Translations under genes and position numbers: made by a program
In this document: piece after piece, positions 22,054-32,578 of the stretch
How positions within the stretch are numbered: the first letter of the stretch is position 1
Layout of the letters: each line of letters starts with the position of its first letter
Assembly (NCBI GenBank): GCA_019454045.1
Contig: SKCR01036760.1
Location: 62,001-126,000 of the forward strand
Direction of reading: 5' to 3'
Length of the DNA stretch: 64,000 nt
From: Zanthoxylum bungeanum
Lineage: Eukaryota > Streptophyta > Magnoliopsida > Sapindales > Rutaceae
The notes under the pieces: generated by a model
What the model was told of the DNA's origin: nothing
Seen by the model: the letters and a program-made list of their open reading frames with translations, nothing else
The model's database searches: none

Positions 22054-24233
22054 TCCTCCTTGTTAGACAATTATGACCCATAGCGTCACTATTTGTATAG
22101 ATCATGGTGTTGTTGTACAAATTAACTATGTGATAAAGGAGATTGCACTCTTATCATTTGTGATTAGATCACCAAGATATATAAATGATAGGAGGTCCCT
22201 GTGATTTGTTCCTGGATTGAGAATGATATGACACAGTATCAGTCCACGAAGGATAAATCATTAAATATCCCTAGTCAGAGTATTATCGAGATTGGACATC
22301 GATAAATGCGTAAAAGACTAGTATTACACTTGTGCGCATTGTGAGGGCACAACGGCATAGTTCTCATATATTTGGGAATATGATACTCATGCAAGTGTAA
22401 TAGGAGGTTGTGTTTATCGATGGTACGGAAACAGCTTCGCTCTGGATAGACCCCTCAGAATTCCATTGGTAGTATGACTATGTGTCTATGGAAGTCCGAA
22501 ATCAGGGTAGGTGTAATTTGGTTTTAACCTGAGACTTGCACCGCTAATACTTACGACAATCAATATACTTTGGTTGCGGTCATTCAGGGCTTTAACAGGT
22601 TCTGTGTACGCCTATTCTGTGTATATTGAGAATCGTAGTGTGTTGGGTGTGATGTCGAGATGGAAGTATCACTCCAGTAATAGTGGAGATGATGATCGCA
22701 TAGGATACAGAACTTGTTCTCTTAAATGCTCGAGCTATCGGGATATTATGACTAGGTCATTTATATCCGATTATAGAGACTAGTTACCAGACATCCGATA
22801 TGTGTTTCGTACAGGGCAGACACAATTCCAGCCCCAGGCCTAGCACGTGGTCATCCGATACTGGATCGAAATACGCAATACTATGTATACTACGCCTGAT
22901 ATAGATCACATATTCCTATTGACCGGCGTAAACACACACGTATAACGCAAGGGCACGTATCGTTCAAGTAGTATAAAAATATCGATCCCACGATGACTTA
23001 ATTCCTACTATTGTTATTAATTATTGAATCTATTTATTTACATATATCTAATTGAGAGATAAGAGAATGATTGCTTGATTGATTTGGTTGATTGTAGTTT
23101 TACAAAATAAATAAATAAATAAAAAGACAAAAGAAAATACTATGGAAAATAACAAAAGACACAAAGATCTAGGGTTGTGAATCATTCTAATATCTTTTAA
23201 AAGATGAAGTGATTATTTTATGTTTGTGTAATAAATCAGTTTACTAACCTGGAACACTAATTATGCAAAAGCCTCTGTCGATGGTCAGACGCAAATACCC
23301 AGTTTAACCCAATTGAACCATATGTCTATGTCAACCAAATTATCTGGATTCATTAAGTTTAAGTTCCAATTATGGCTACCCCCGCCCGACAGGTATATTC
23401 TTATCCTGTAAGGAAATCTATTAAAGGGTTATCTATCCTCAAGGAAGATCGTGGGCTATTAAGTCTAAGGCTGAAACCTAAAATCCCTATGTCTAGTTCA
23501 TTTTAGATTTACCACATCAATCTTATTGGTGATCAGACAACAAAAAGCATTAAGTTTAAGACTTAACAAGTAAACCTTTAAATTACCCAAACTATAAAAT
23601 AACCCATTATAAACCGGTGATATTAGAATTCGTCACAACCCCAGATAACTAACACATAACTAGGGCTAGTAAATACTTAAAAGTAAAAGACATAAAGTAA
23701 AAATACTGAAAAGTAAAAGACATAAAGTAAAACTGAAAAGTAAAATAAAATAAAATGCTAAGGTAAAATGAATTACTTTTACTATTTACTATTTTAGATA
23801 TCTCCCATAAAATAATATTAAACTTGTGATAATATTACCAACCGACCAATCTGGCGGTATCCTTTATTAGTCAGGTTTAAACCAGATTAAAATGAATTAC
23901 CAACCGACCAATCTGGCGGTATCCTTTTTAAGTCAATATTTTAAATAGTGAATATATTATTTTTAAGGGAGATTAATCTAAATAGTAATAGTAAAATAAT
24001 TACCTTTCACCCTAGCTGGGGAAGTTACCTCCTCATGGTAAATAGTAAAAACTGTAAAAGTAAAAAGTAAAAATTAAATTACTATTATAACAAAAAGTAA
24101 TTAAAATTATTTACAAAAACTAAAAACAAAATAAAAAAAACTAAAAACTAAAGAATCTAGAGAGAGAAACTCTCTCTTTACAGAGAATAGAAGAGAGAGA
24201 GTGGTACACTGAATTCTGAAATCTCGAGCTCAA

Positions 24234-24239
24234 TTTATA
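24234..24239 (-). promoter_or_regulatory. TATA box of solo LTR S
   Basis: The minus strand reads GGCCTATAAATTGAGCTCG. It lies about 120 bases downstream, in that orientation, of a dense ACGTG-box array and near the palindrome GCGTCGCGACGC. Its position suits an LTR promoter. Confidence 0.5.
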
Positions 24240-24356
24240 GGCCTCAGTATGCTTCCAGCGTCGCGACGCCAGGGCCCTCAACGTCGCTACGCAAGATTTT
24301 GTCGACGTGGCACGCTCTGGTTCGCCGGTTTGAAGATTCTGGATAAGATGATAAGG

Positions 24357-24760
24357 TGACACGTGACGAGGTGGTTGGGCTTCAATTATTGTGACACGTA
24401 GCGGCTTCTGATTGGTCGCTGAGATTCTTATCCGCCACGTGTCAGATAAGGATTAGATACTCAATGATTGATGCTGAGGTGGCGCTGACGTGTCGGTGAT
24501 GTGGCGGTGACGAGGTGACACATGGGAAAGAGACTGTCGGCACCGTAGGATTGCGACACGTGGCATGCTGTGATTGGTTGATGATGATGTGGCGATGAGG
24601 TGGCAATGTTGACTTGTTGACGTGGCTGATGACATGGAAATGACCTGGAGTGACACGTGGCACACGTGGCGATGACGACTGTCGGCACCGTAGGATGCTG
24701 ACACGTGGCATGGCGCATGTTAGCAGATCAGCTGTGATGGTGACACGTGGCACGGCACAT
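24357..24760. promoter_or_regulatory. Array of about nine ACACGTGG-type boxes in solo LTR S
   Basis: GACACGTGGCA or close variants recur near 24358, 24392, 24434 (inverted), 24488, 24514, 24554, 24652 (double), 24701 and 24741. The core ACGTGGC is the G-box/ABRE motif bound by plant bZIP factors. Some copies lie in longer duplicated blocks (ACTGTCGGCACCGTAGGAT occurs twice, near 24531 and 24678). GCGTCGCGACGC-type palindromes flank the array at 24257 and 24836. Confidence 0.7.
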
Positions 24761-25800
24761 TTTAGCAAAGTCAAACTTTTCTCAGATTCTGATTAGTGGA
24801 CCCGCGCACGTTAGCACTGTTCGGCGCACGTTAGGCGTCGCGACGCTGAAGGTATTGGCGTCGCTACGCGGGAATTTACCAAAATGCCCTTTTCGTCCAA
24901 TTTTCACTGTTTTGGCCCAAATCACCTCCAGAATGTCCTGAAACTTTATTTATCTACAAAGTAACAAAAAACACATCAAAATATTCACAAAACTCAAGAA
25001 ACTATACAAATTATTAGGTTAAATGAGTGGGAAATAGTGATAGATTACCACTCATCACCTATAAGGATATTTCTGGAGAATTGGGTAGGCATGGCGCTTT
25101 GCTAGAAGCCAACATTGTCTTGTAAATCGGTATAAAAGTAGTACTAGGTACTTATCTGTTCGGATAGTCCGACAACCGTATTTACTGCCAACATATCCGG
25201 GGATCTCATGGGTCGCTTCCCGAAGATTCACCGATGATGTATGACTCGCACTTTAATTAATCTGGGATTAATAAGATGAGAGAGAAAATTAATCTGGAAT
25301 TAATTACAGAAATATTTTATCTGGGATAAAATATTAATTAAAGAGAGAGAACGATTAATTTGGAATTAATCGATAAAATAATATATTCGATATATTATAC
25401 GAAATTGGATTTCGAAGCGGAATTGAAATTAGATTTTAATTCGGGCGAACAAGTTAATTTAGAATTAATTCATTAGCGACGTGAATAGTGATTTCGCTAG
25501 GCATAATCATTTAATTATGTCGTAACGGAAAATTCGTTAATTCGGAATTAGCAAACCCGTGCCCGAGTGTATTTGCGAGCGCATTCGCATTTCGAATTCG
25601 AATGCGGCACGTAAGTCACATTAAGCGTCAAATCGCTAGTCACATCAAGCGTCAAATCACATGTCACTTTGAGTGATGTGACAATTTGATTGATTGATTG
25701 AGTGATTGATGTGGTAGTTGAAAAGCATTAATTGCCTTTTTGCTTTTTGACTTTTGGAATTTGTAAAGGGTTTTTGGTATTTGATTTTTGGAAAATCAAA

Positions 25801-25808
25801 TATATAAA
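25801..25808 (+). promoter_or_regulatory. TATA box candidate of element B LTR
   Basis: TATATAAA lies in the last quarter of the LTR and is followed by a pyrimidine-rich tract. The matching place in the 3' LTR (about 51707) reads AATATAAAAAC. The evidence is motif and position only. Confidence 0.35.
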
Positions 25809-26290
25809 AACATTTTTTTTCCTTCTCTCTCTCCACTACTCACAGTTTCTAGGAAACCCATCTCTTTCCCTCCTCTTCTCTCATGGCTTGGAGCCAATTT
25901 CTTTCTTCTTCCATTTCTAGTTCTGCCGAAAGACAAAGAGAAGCAAGAGAGTGATTTTGTTGCAAAATCAAGTGCTAGCACACACATAGAGTTATCCTAA
26001 GGTGATAGGGCAGTGATTTCGTGAGCTTGGAATCCATTTTCGAAGCTTGGAGCTTGGAGCTTCAATGGAGGAGATCCATGGCCGATTCTTGGAGGAGCCA
26101 AAACAGCAAATGCCGAGCAGTCCACTGCCCAAAAGCTTCACTGCCGAGCCATCTTGGAGGAAGAAAAGGCTCATGTTCATCGCGTCGCAAGATCCATTCA
26201 ATGTGAGTATGATTCCGCCATTCTCCTTTGTGTATTCACATGCGTTTTTGTGCTTGATTTCATTCTTGGGACCTAATTAGAAACCAACAA

Positions 26291-26304
26291 TGGTATCTTG
26301 AGCC
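26291..26304 (+). other. Element B primer-binding site (mutated)
   Basis: TGGTATCTTGAGCC lies one base after the LTR end. Compared with TGGTATCAGAGC in element A, it has substitutions in the middle. It marks the junction of 5' LTR and internal DNA. Confidence 0.8.
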
Positions 26305-27551
26305 TAAATTGAGCATGAAATATTTTAGGTTTAAAATTGGGTAAAATCAATTTGAGCATGATTTGGTTAAATCGATTGATTAAGTATGCTTGGATGTTGA
26401 TTAATTGAAATTGTGCATGATCAATTTCATGAAATTTGATTGGATCAAGTTTTCCCCAATTGTGTTGGCTTGGCCGATTATTGAAGAGCCCTAATGTCTT
26501 GGTAATTTTTGTTTTTTTTATCAGTGATGACTTAAAACAATTGGGTAAAGTTGATTTGAGGTTAATTGGATTGAATTTTGAATTGGACAAAATTTTCCCC
26601 AAATTAGTGGTGCTTGCCGAATCTAATGATTTTGAAATTCATGGTGTTTTTTGATTTTTGATTCATTGGGATAGTTGAAGATTTGGGAAATGATGATTGT
26701 GGATTCAATTGGATTGAAACCGAATCGGAATGAAAAACCCTTATATTGCCGAGAATGACAAAGCATGAAAATGGGTTTGATTTTTGATAAAATGTGTTGG
26801 ACATATTTTGTTGTGAAAGTGCATGATTAATTAGGCTAATTGATGTTTTAGAAATGTTAAATTGGTAATTAATTGTGTAATACACTTTAGGTTAATTAAC
26901 TTATGAAATTGGATTTGTGTAATTTAATTAATTTGGGCTTATTTTGGAAATTGGCCTTAAAGGTTATAATTCCATAAAGTCCAATATGACTTAATGGACC
27001 TTAATTTTAATTGGGCCTAATGGGCCTAAATTGGTTTTCTAGGCACATAAGGGTGATTCCTTTAAATGGGCTTTAGTATTTGGGTTTGACCCGAGTTGAC
27101 CAAAAGTCCATGCCTTAAAGACATTAATTAAAAGCCCATTGCTTTAATTAAATAAACATTGGATGTTAATCGGGCTTTGAGACCCGTAACGATTAAATTT
27201 GGAATTTAAATCGTAAAAGGTTTATTAATAAAGTGTAGTATTTAATTTGGAATTAAATAGAGAATTAGTATTAAATACATATTAAATTGGATTTAATGTT
27301 GTAGTTTAATTTATTCAAGAATTCGTACTTTGAGTACTTATTCGCAAACGAGTTTGACTCGCGCAAATCAAATCATTGTTTTGAACATTGGATGCACTGT
27401 AATTATCAGATTAATTAATTGGATTAGATTGATTGATAACATGCTTTTGTGAATACATGGTTGCGATGCATGAATAATGTATATCGGATGGATTTAGATG
27501 GTGGTGGGCAATTTTGGAAAATGTTTGTAATAAATTTGAATTTATTAATCT
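26305..27551 (+). other. Element B leader, left of T2
   Basis: This is homologous to 41070-42245 of C and to the reverse of 12835-13995 of A. No gag frame was found. It contains palindromes with TGG loops at about 27185-27300. ATTAAT at 27544-27549 is the left copy of the T2 target duplication. Confidence 0.7.
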
Positions 27552-28105
27552 AGGTAGGGTGAGCGGGAGTACTGCCCACCGGTGTGGTGGGTGCCGGGGG
27601 CACTCCGACGCTCAAGTTAGTAAGTGTACAAATGAAGTGGTAGATGGGAGGTCGAGGTTAGATGCTACCTTGAACTCCATAAGATGCCGTGAGGGCGGTA
27701 GGTAGGAGGAGTGGTTTAGATTGAGGAGAGAGTAGTATTGTTCTATGAGTCTCCGAGCCCCCCTCGACTTGTAGACTTCAGTTCCTTTTATAAGCTATTT
27801 GAGGTGAGACTCATGAATACGTTTAATTGACATACGTTTTGTGTGTTGATAACGGTAGCATTATAAAGGAGAATTATGGGTAGTCATGAAGATTGAAAAC
27901 GGTTGGGTCATGAATGGTGTTTATGTATCTGAGTGTTACATGGGTTATCGTACGGTGGGTCCTTGGATCTATACTGGTATGGGCCAGCAAATCTTTGGGC
28001 CGATATATACTAAATCCGGGATTCCTAAGAGAGTGAATCTTTGATAGCAACTTGGGCCTGAAATAAAAGGTCGAAATTGCCCTTGGGCTAGATTTGGCCC
28101 GTACA
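27552..28105 (-). repeat. T2 3' LTR lacking 78 terminal bases
   Basis: This LTR is homologous to 32026-32578. It lacks the bases matching 31948-32025, yet the target duplication is still next to it with only two extra bases (CT). The minus-strand start TGTACGGGCC at 28105 is intact and touches a purine tract. Confidence 0.85.
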
Positions 28106-28121
28106 GTTTGTCCCCTACTCT
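28106..28121 (-). other. T2 polypurine tract
   Basis: The minus strand reads AGAGTAGGGGACAAAC immediately before the LTR start TGTACGGGCC. Confidence 0.75.
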
Positions 28122-28253
28122 CTAAGTCAAGGAGTCCTTGGCTTGGAGAGTACTTGATGCGCGTGTTGCTTGGGACGAGGCCATAGTATGTAGGTGTACT
28201 CGAGCGTTGATGCTACCTACTGATTGAACCAAACAAATGTCAAGTTATGAGTT

Positions 28254-28610
28254 GACTCTACAAGAGCCATGGGGGATGTCCCTAGTCGATTGTTCCAGAT
28301 GAAGGTCAGGACATAAGTTACACGACATGTGTAATCCATGTCTACTCCTTGACTAGACGTGAGTCCATTGGGGATGTCCCCGGCTCGACTAAACAGATGA
28401 AGGTTCAGGGTATAAATCATAAGACATGTGTAGTCCATGTCTACATTTTGACTAGACATGAGTCCATTGGGGATGTCCCCGGTCGACTGAACCAGTTGCA
28501 GGTTCAGGACAATCTCCATACTACTGGTCAAAGACCATGGGAGTCTTCAAATTTTTCTAGACCAGATGAAGGTCATTTGTTGAACTCGACTCTACATGAG
28601 CCATGGGGAA
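28254..28610. repeat. 97-99-bp tandem repeats in T2
   Basis: GACTAGACGTGAGTCCATTG-type starts recur at about 28254, 28351 and 28450, with a degenerate copy near 28577. Each unit carries GGGGATGTCCCC, a perfect 12-base palindrome in the best copies. Frames through it are repeat artefacts. Confidence 0.75.
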
Positions 28611-29039
28611 TGTTCCCAGACGGCTGAACCAGATGAATGTTCAAGGTACACTCCATACAACGGGGAGTCTTCAATGTCGTCTGGACTAGAAATAGTCCAG
28701 GTCTTCAACTCTGTCATATGGCATTGCTTGCAAATTTCAAAACCACAATCATGGTAAGTAAAGAAATGAGAACATTGATACCTGTCGTCTGGAGTATCTG
28801 TCGAGTGACTAGTCAATGGCTCTTCAATATAAGAAGCATACTCTGTTTGACTGAAACAATGAGAGATCATTTACTTGTCTGTTGTGTCGACTGAGCTGAA
28901 GGTTGATAATGATGTCCCATATGGAGGATGTTTTTTGTCTTATGTATCAAGACGACCATACATATTGATAAAGGTACAGTGGAGTCTACAGATTACTAGA
29001 TCTGATGGAGGTCTAAGAAGATTTCTTTCTACAACACTT

Positions 29040-29560
29040 GAAGAAAGTACATCAGAGTCTACATGACCTGATGAAGGTCCAAGAAAGTCTACACACTCCA
29101 TTATACCTGATGAAGGTACATGGGAGTCTACACATTCCATTATACCTGATGAAGGTACATGGGAGTCTACACTCCAGACATGATGAAGATCTATGAGGGT
29201 CTTCATTCCTCATTCTACAAGATCTAACATGGGTAAATGAGGGTCTTTACTCTACTAGAACTGATGAAGGTCTATGAAGAATTTTCCTTCTCATACTACT
29301 AGACTTGATGATTGCCCATGAGACTAAAATAAATAAACTTGATGAAAGCCATCATTGTTATCTCTATTCTACGAGACTACTGTCGAATGGAACTGACGAA
29401 GGTCCAAGGAGGTCATTACTCACTATACTAGACCTGAAGAAGGCCCATGATACTACAATAAATAAACTTGATGAAATCCATCATTGTTATCTCTATTCTA
29501 CGAGACTACTGTCGAATGAAGTTGATGAAAGGACTAAATGAATCTTCATTCTACCTATTC
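29040..29560. repeat. Short direct repeats built on TGATGAAGGT in T2
   Basis: A 39-bp unit (ACCTGATGAAGGTACATGGG then AGTCTACACATTCCATTAT) is tandem at 29105 and 29144, with decayed copies on both sides. Further right, a 129-bp unit starting near AATAAACTTGATGAAAGCCA is repeated at 29332 and 29461. The core TGATGAAGGTC is scattered from 28270 to 29660. Confidence 0.7.
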
Positions 29561-29799
29561 ATGATACTACTATCGAATGGAAATGACAAAGGTCCATAAA
29601 ACACGGTCGAATGAAACTAATGCATGTCTATGATATCACCACTCCACTAGACCTGATGAAGGTCCAAAATAATTTTCATACTACGTATCTTGATAAAGGT
29701 TGGTCGATTGGACCTTTCATGTCTTCTGAGGAAGATGATATCCATGTCTTGTTGAATGAGATCTTAAATAAGTGTAAGCCTCATACCTGTCATGTCGAG

Positions 29800-30560
29800 T
29801 GAGACATTCACCTCATGCTGAGTGTAGTGTCCAGTGGGACATTCACCTTATGATGAATTTTTCATTTGAAGCATCTTCCTTAAGCTGAGACTACATCTTT
29901 GTATTGTCGAGTTGGATAGCATCCTAATGATGTGTATCAATGTAATGTTGATTGTAACTTTAGGCAACTCACTCTACTTATCTGTCGTGTCGAATGAAAC
30001 TTCAACCAATATCTGATCCTTCCTCCATGTCGTGTCGACATGAACCTTAGCCCCTAACTAAGACATGTTCCTTGTCGTGTCGAGTGGTGCTTCAGCCCAT
30101 GGTTAGGAGTTTTTCCTTGTCGTGTCGAGTGGACCCTCTGTCAGATACTAAGCCTTCTTCCATCTGGTAATGTCGACTGGGATGTCCATGCCAAGTATTC
30201 ATTTGTGTATTGTCGTATGAAACATCCTTCTCATGGCAAGTCTTTATACAGGTAGAGTGTGGCTGCTGGATATTCCAATGCAAGACACATTGATTCTTCG
30301 TATGAGGTGAATGGTAGGAAAATTGGTTAAATTGGGAGGATGCGCCTTGTTCTTTCATGGTCGAATGAGGAGATGAAAATCCTTCCATGTAGTTTGGAGG
30401 AGATGGCAATCCTTCATCGTCTGAAAGATATGATAATTTTTTTTTACGTAGTATGGAGGAGATGACAATCCTTCATCGTCTGAAAGATATGATAATTTTT
30501 TTCACGTAGTATGGAGGAGATGATAGTCCTAGAGTTTACTTCTTGGCCGATTGGGTATGT
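29800..30560. repeat. T2 repeat-rich non-coding DNA (CGTGTCGAGTGG and 59-bp units)
   Basis: TGTCGTGTCGAGTGG-like words recur at about 30074-30135 and earlier in looser form. A 59-bp unit containing CCTTCATCGTCTGAAAGATA is tandem at 30411 and 30470. No protein domain was recognised on either strand. Confidence 0.6.
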
Positions 30561-30824
30561 TAGAGGATTTTGAGGGTATTCTCATGTCGATTGGGAGAAG
30601 CATGTCGATTGGGCCAGATGTTGGTAAATGTAGGTCGATTGGAGCAAATGGGTTTCTCCATAAGTTGGAGTTTTGTGAATGATAGTTTTCTTTCTAAAGT
30701 AACCAATGAATACTTATTTGGGAAGCTATGATGTCCCCAATGCGACAATGGGTGGCAATCTAGCCCTTTTTTTTATTGACTAATTACATCAAGTATCACT
30801 TTATTAAAGTACATTGCTAGCATA

Positions 30825-31481
30825 TCAGTTGTAGGGTCGCTTAGGCGGATTTGAGGTTCTCTCATTATGATGGCTGATGGAATTATCTCTTTTTGTTTCT
30901 TTTATCCTCCTCCCATCTAATCTCAATTTGAGCCTGGGCCATGGCATGATCCATAGTGTAGCATCGAAATTTAGTGAGCTTTTTATAGAGTCCATTTTCT
31001 GAAGGTAATCCATTTCTGAATTCTTCCACTGCAGTAGGCTGATAGAGATCTGGGATTGTTATCCTTTATTTATTAAAGCGAGCCACATAGCTTCGCAAGG
31101 ACTCCCCTCTCCTCGTTGTTGGATTGCATTAAGGTCATTGGTGGTCTCTCTCAAGCTTGCAAGAACTTGCAAAATCTCCACAAATTTATCAGCTAGTTCC
31201 TGATATTACCCAATAGTCATGTGAGATAGATTGAGGAACCAAGTGAGTGCTGGGCCCGCCAATATTTCTCCGAATCCTCTACACATTCCAGCTACCCATT
31301 GATGAGGATCCAGATCAGTCGACATCATCTTGTATTTGTAATGGATCACATGATCGTTCGGGTCTGTGGATCCGTCATACAGCTTCATAGCTGGAGGACT
31401 GAACTTCCTTGGTAGTTCGGTGGAAGTGATGGTGTCCAAAAATGGGGTATCTGAGATCGTGTCGGCTCGGCTTTTTCTCAC
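30825..31481 (-). pseudogene. T2 gag, broken
   Basis: The minus-strand frame from 31481 reads a typical plant gypsy Gag capsid opening: PPAMKLYDGSTDPNDHVIHY, then a region with AGPALTWFLNLS. After a stop at about 31206 the homology continues with ELADKFVEILQ...LRETTNDLNAIQQRGE. It then shifts frame into ESLRSYVARFNK at about 31080, another conserved Gag block. A last piece reaches 30825. No Cys/His knuckle follows. At least one stop and one frameshift make it non-functional. Confidence 0.8.
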
Positions 31482-31925
31482 TGGTAGTCTGACACCAGGT
31501 AGGCTGGAGAGAATTGCATCTTTGAATTCCTACATTTCCTTGCGCATGGTGGAGGCAACTAGTCGTGCTTGGTCGGTTGAGGAAATATGTTGAATTCTTT
31601 CTTGATTTGGTGGATGGTTGTCTGATGGCAGATTATCACTTGTCATTGAATGCCCCCAAAAGATTGGTGGGGATTGTGGGATTGCCGGGAAGGTCTATAG
31701 TATCAGGTTGTCGGGAGCTTGAAGAGATTTGCTCCAGTTGCTTCTGGAGGGTTATATTGGAGATTCGCATGGCTGAATTTTCCTCCTCTAAGACTCGCAA
31801 TCGTTCTTATAGAATGGCCAATTGAGAGGCCATAGGATCTAATATCTGATCGCTGCTAGAAGCCATGTGCAGCTGTGTTGAAGGGATTGTAGACTAAGAG
31901 ATCTTCGTCTGCTATGAATCGCTAA

Positions 31926-31944
31926 GGCCCCACGGTGGGCGCCA
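31926..31944 (-). other. T2 primer-binding site
   Basis: The minus strand reads TGGCGCCCACCGTGGGGCC, three bases after the LTR end CCTACA. TGGCGCC-type primer sites are common next to plant gypsy LTRs. Confidence 0.75.
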
Positions 31945-31947
31945 AAC

Positions 31948-32578
31948 TGTAGGCACTGGTTTTCGCCCGAGGCCTACAATCGAGATTTCGTAGAAGAAGG
32001 GCATTAGGGATCCTGCAAAACAAAGAGGTAGGGTGAACGGGAGTACTGCCCACCGGTGTGGTGGGTGCCGGGGGCACTCCGATGCTCAAGTCAGTAATTG
32101 TACAAATGATGTAGTATATGGGAGGTCGAGGTTAGATGCTACCTTGAACTCCCTAGGATGTCGTGAGGGCGGTAGGTAGGAGGAGTGGTGAGATTGAGGA
32201 GAGAGTAGTATTGGGCTATGAGTCTCCGAGCCCCCCTCTCCTTGTAGACTTCAGTTCCATTTATAAGCTATTTGAGGTGAGACTCATGAATACGTTTAAT
32301 TGACATACGTTTTGTGTGTTGGTAACGGTCGCATTATAAAGGAGAATTATGGGCAGTCATGAAGATTGAAAATGGTTGGGTCATGAATGGTGTTTATGTA
32401 TCTGAGTGTTACATGGGTTATCGTATGGTGGGTCCTTGGATCTGTACTGGTATGGGCCTACGAATCTTTGGGCCGATATACACTAAATCTGGGCTTCCTA
32501 AGAGAGTGAATCTATGATAGCAACTTGGGCCTGAAGTAAAAGGTCGAAATTGCCATTGGGCTAGATTTGGCCCGTACA
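31948..32578 (-). repeat. T2 5' LTR (full length)
   Basis: Read on the minus strand it begins TGTACGGGCC and ends AGTGCCTACA. It is homologous to 27552-28105. It contains a TATA box (next entry). The distal 78 bases (31948-32025) are unique to this copy. Confidence 0.88.
32260..32265 (-). promoter_or_regulatory. T2 LTR TATA box
   Basis: The minus strand reads AGCTTATAAATGGAACTG. The same box is kept in the other LTR at 27787-27792. Confidence 0.5.

Larger units (their letters stand above)
22920..25057 (-). mobile_element. S: solo LTR (2138 bp) with target duplication CCTAT
   Basis: CCTAT occurs directly on both sides (22915-22919 and 25058-25062), and the sequence resumes the interrupted B LTR seamlessly (compare 50961-50985). 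The ends are TG...CA. Minus-strand orientation is inferred from a TATAAA box at 24239-24234 and from an ACGTG-box array upstream of it. There is no gag, pol, primer site or second LTR. The ends (TGATGAGTGG... and a CGATACGTGCCCTTGCGT-like stretch) resemble LTRs of large plant gypsy elements of the Tat/Ogre kind, but the superfamily is uncertain. A second copy is at 1-123. Confidence 0.85.
22061..26289 (+). repeat. Element B 5' LTR, split by solo LTR S
   Basis: LTR sequence runs from TGTTAGACAATTATGACCC to 22919 and resumes at 25063, reading on to AAACCAACA at 26289. Its second half is very close to 51000-52191, confirming the pair. A palindrome run with TGG/TAG/CTGGG loops lies at about 25250-25560. 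Confidence 0.92.
27552..32578 (-). mobile_element. T2: gag-only Ty3/gypsy-type element (non-autonomous)
   Basis: LTRs lie at 27552-28105 (554 bp, truncated) and 31948-32578 (631 bp). The primer site is next to the right LTR and a purine tract next to the left one, so the element reads on the minus strand. The 3.84-kb internal region has a broken gag near the 5' LTR and then only repeat-rich non-coding DNA. No protease, RT or integrase was found. ATTAAT flanks both sides (27544-27549 and 32579-32584) and the flanks rejoin B perfectly. The structure fits the TR-GAG/LARD class of plant non-autonomous elements. Confidence 0.82.

Noticed and set aside
24442..24774. Three overlapping frames rich in His, Ser, Thr and Pro
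   Set aside because: They run through the ACACGTGGC array of solo LTR S. Three frames open at once indicates repeat composition, not coding.
26021..26280. Repeated frames such as MEEIHGRFLEEPKQ in the B LTRs (also 51967-52182)
   Set aside because: They occur in both LTR copies because the LTR is repeated. They fall in the U5 part next to the primer site and cross no known protein family.
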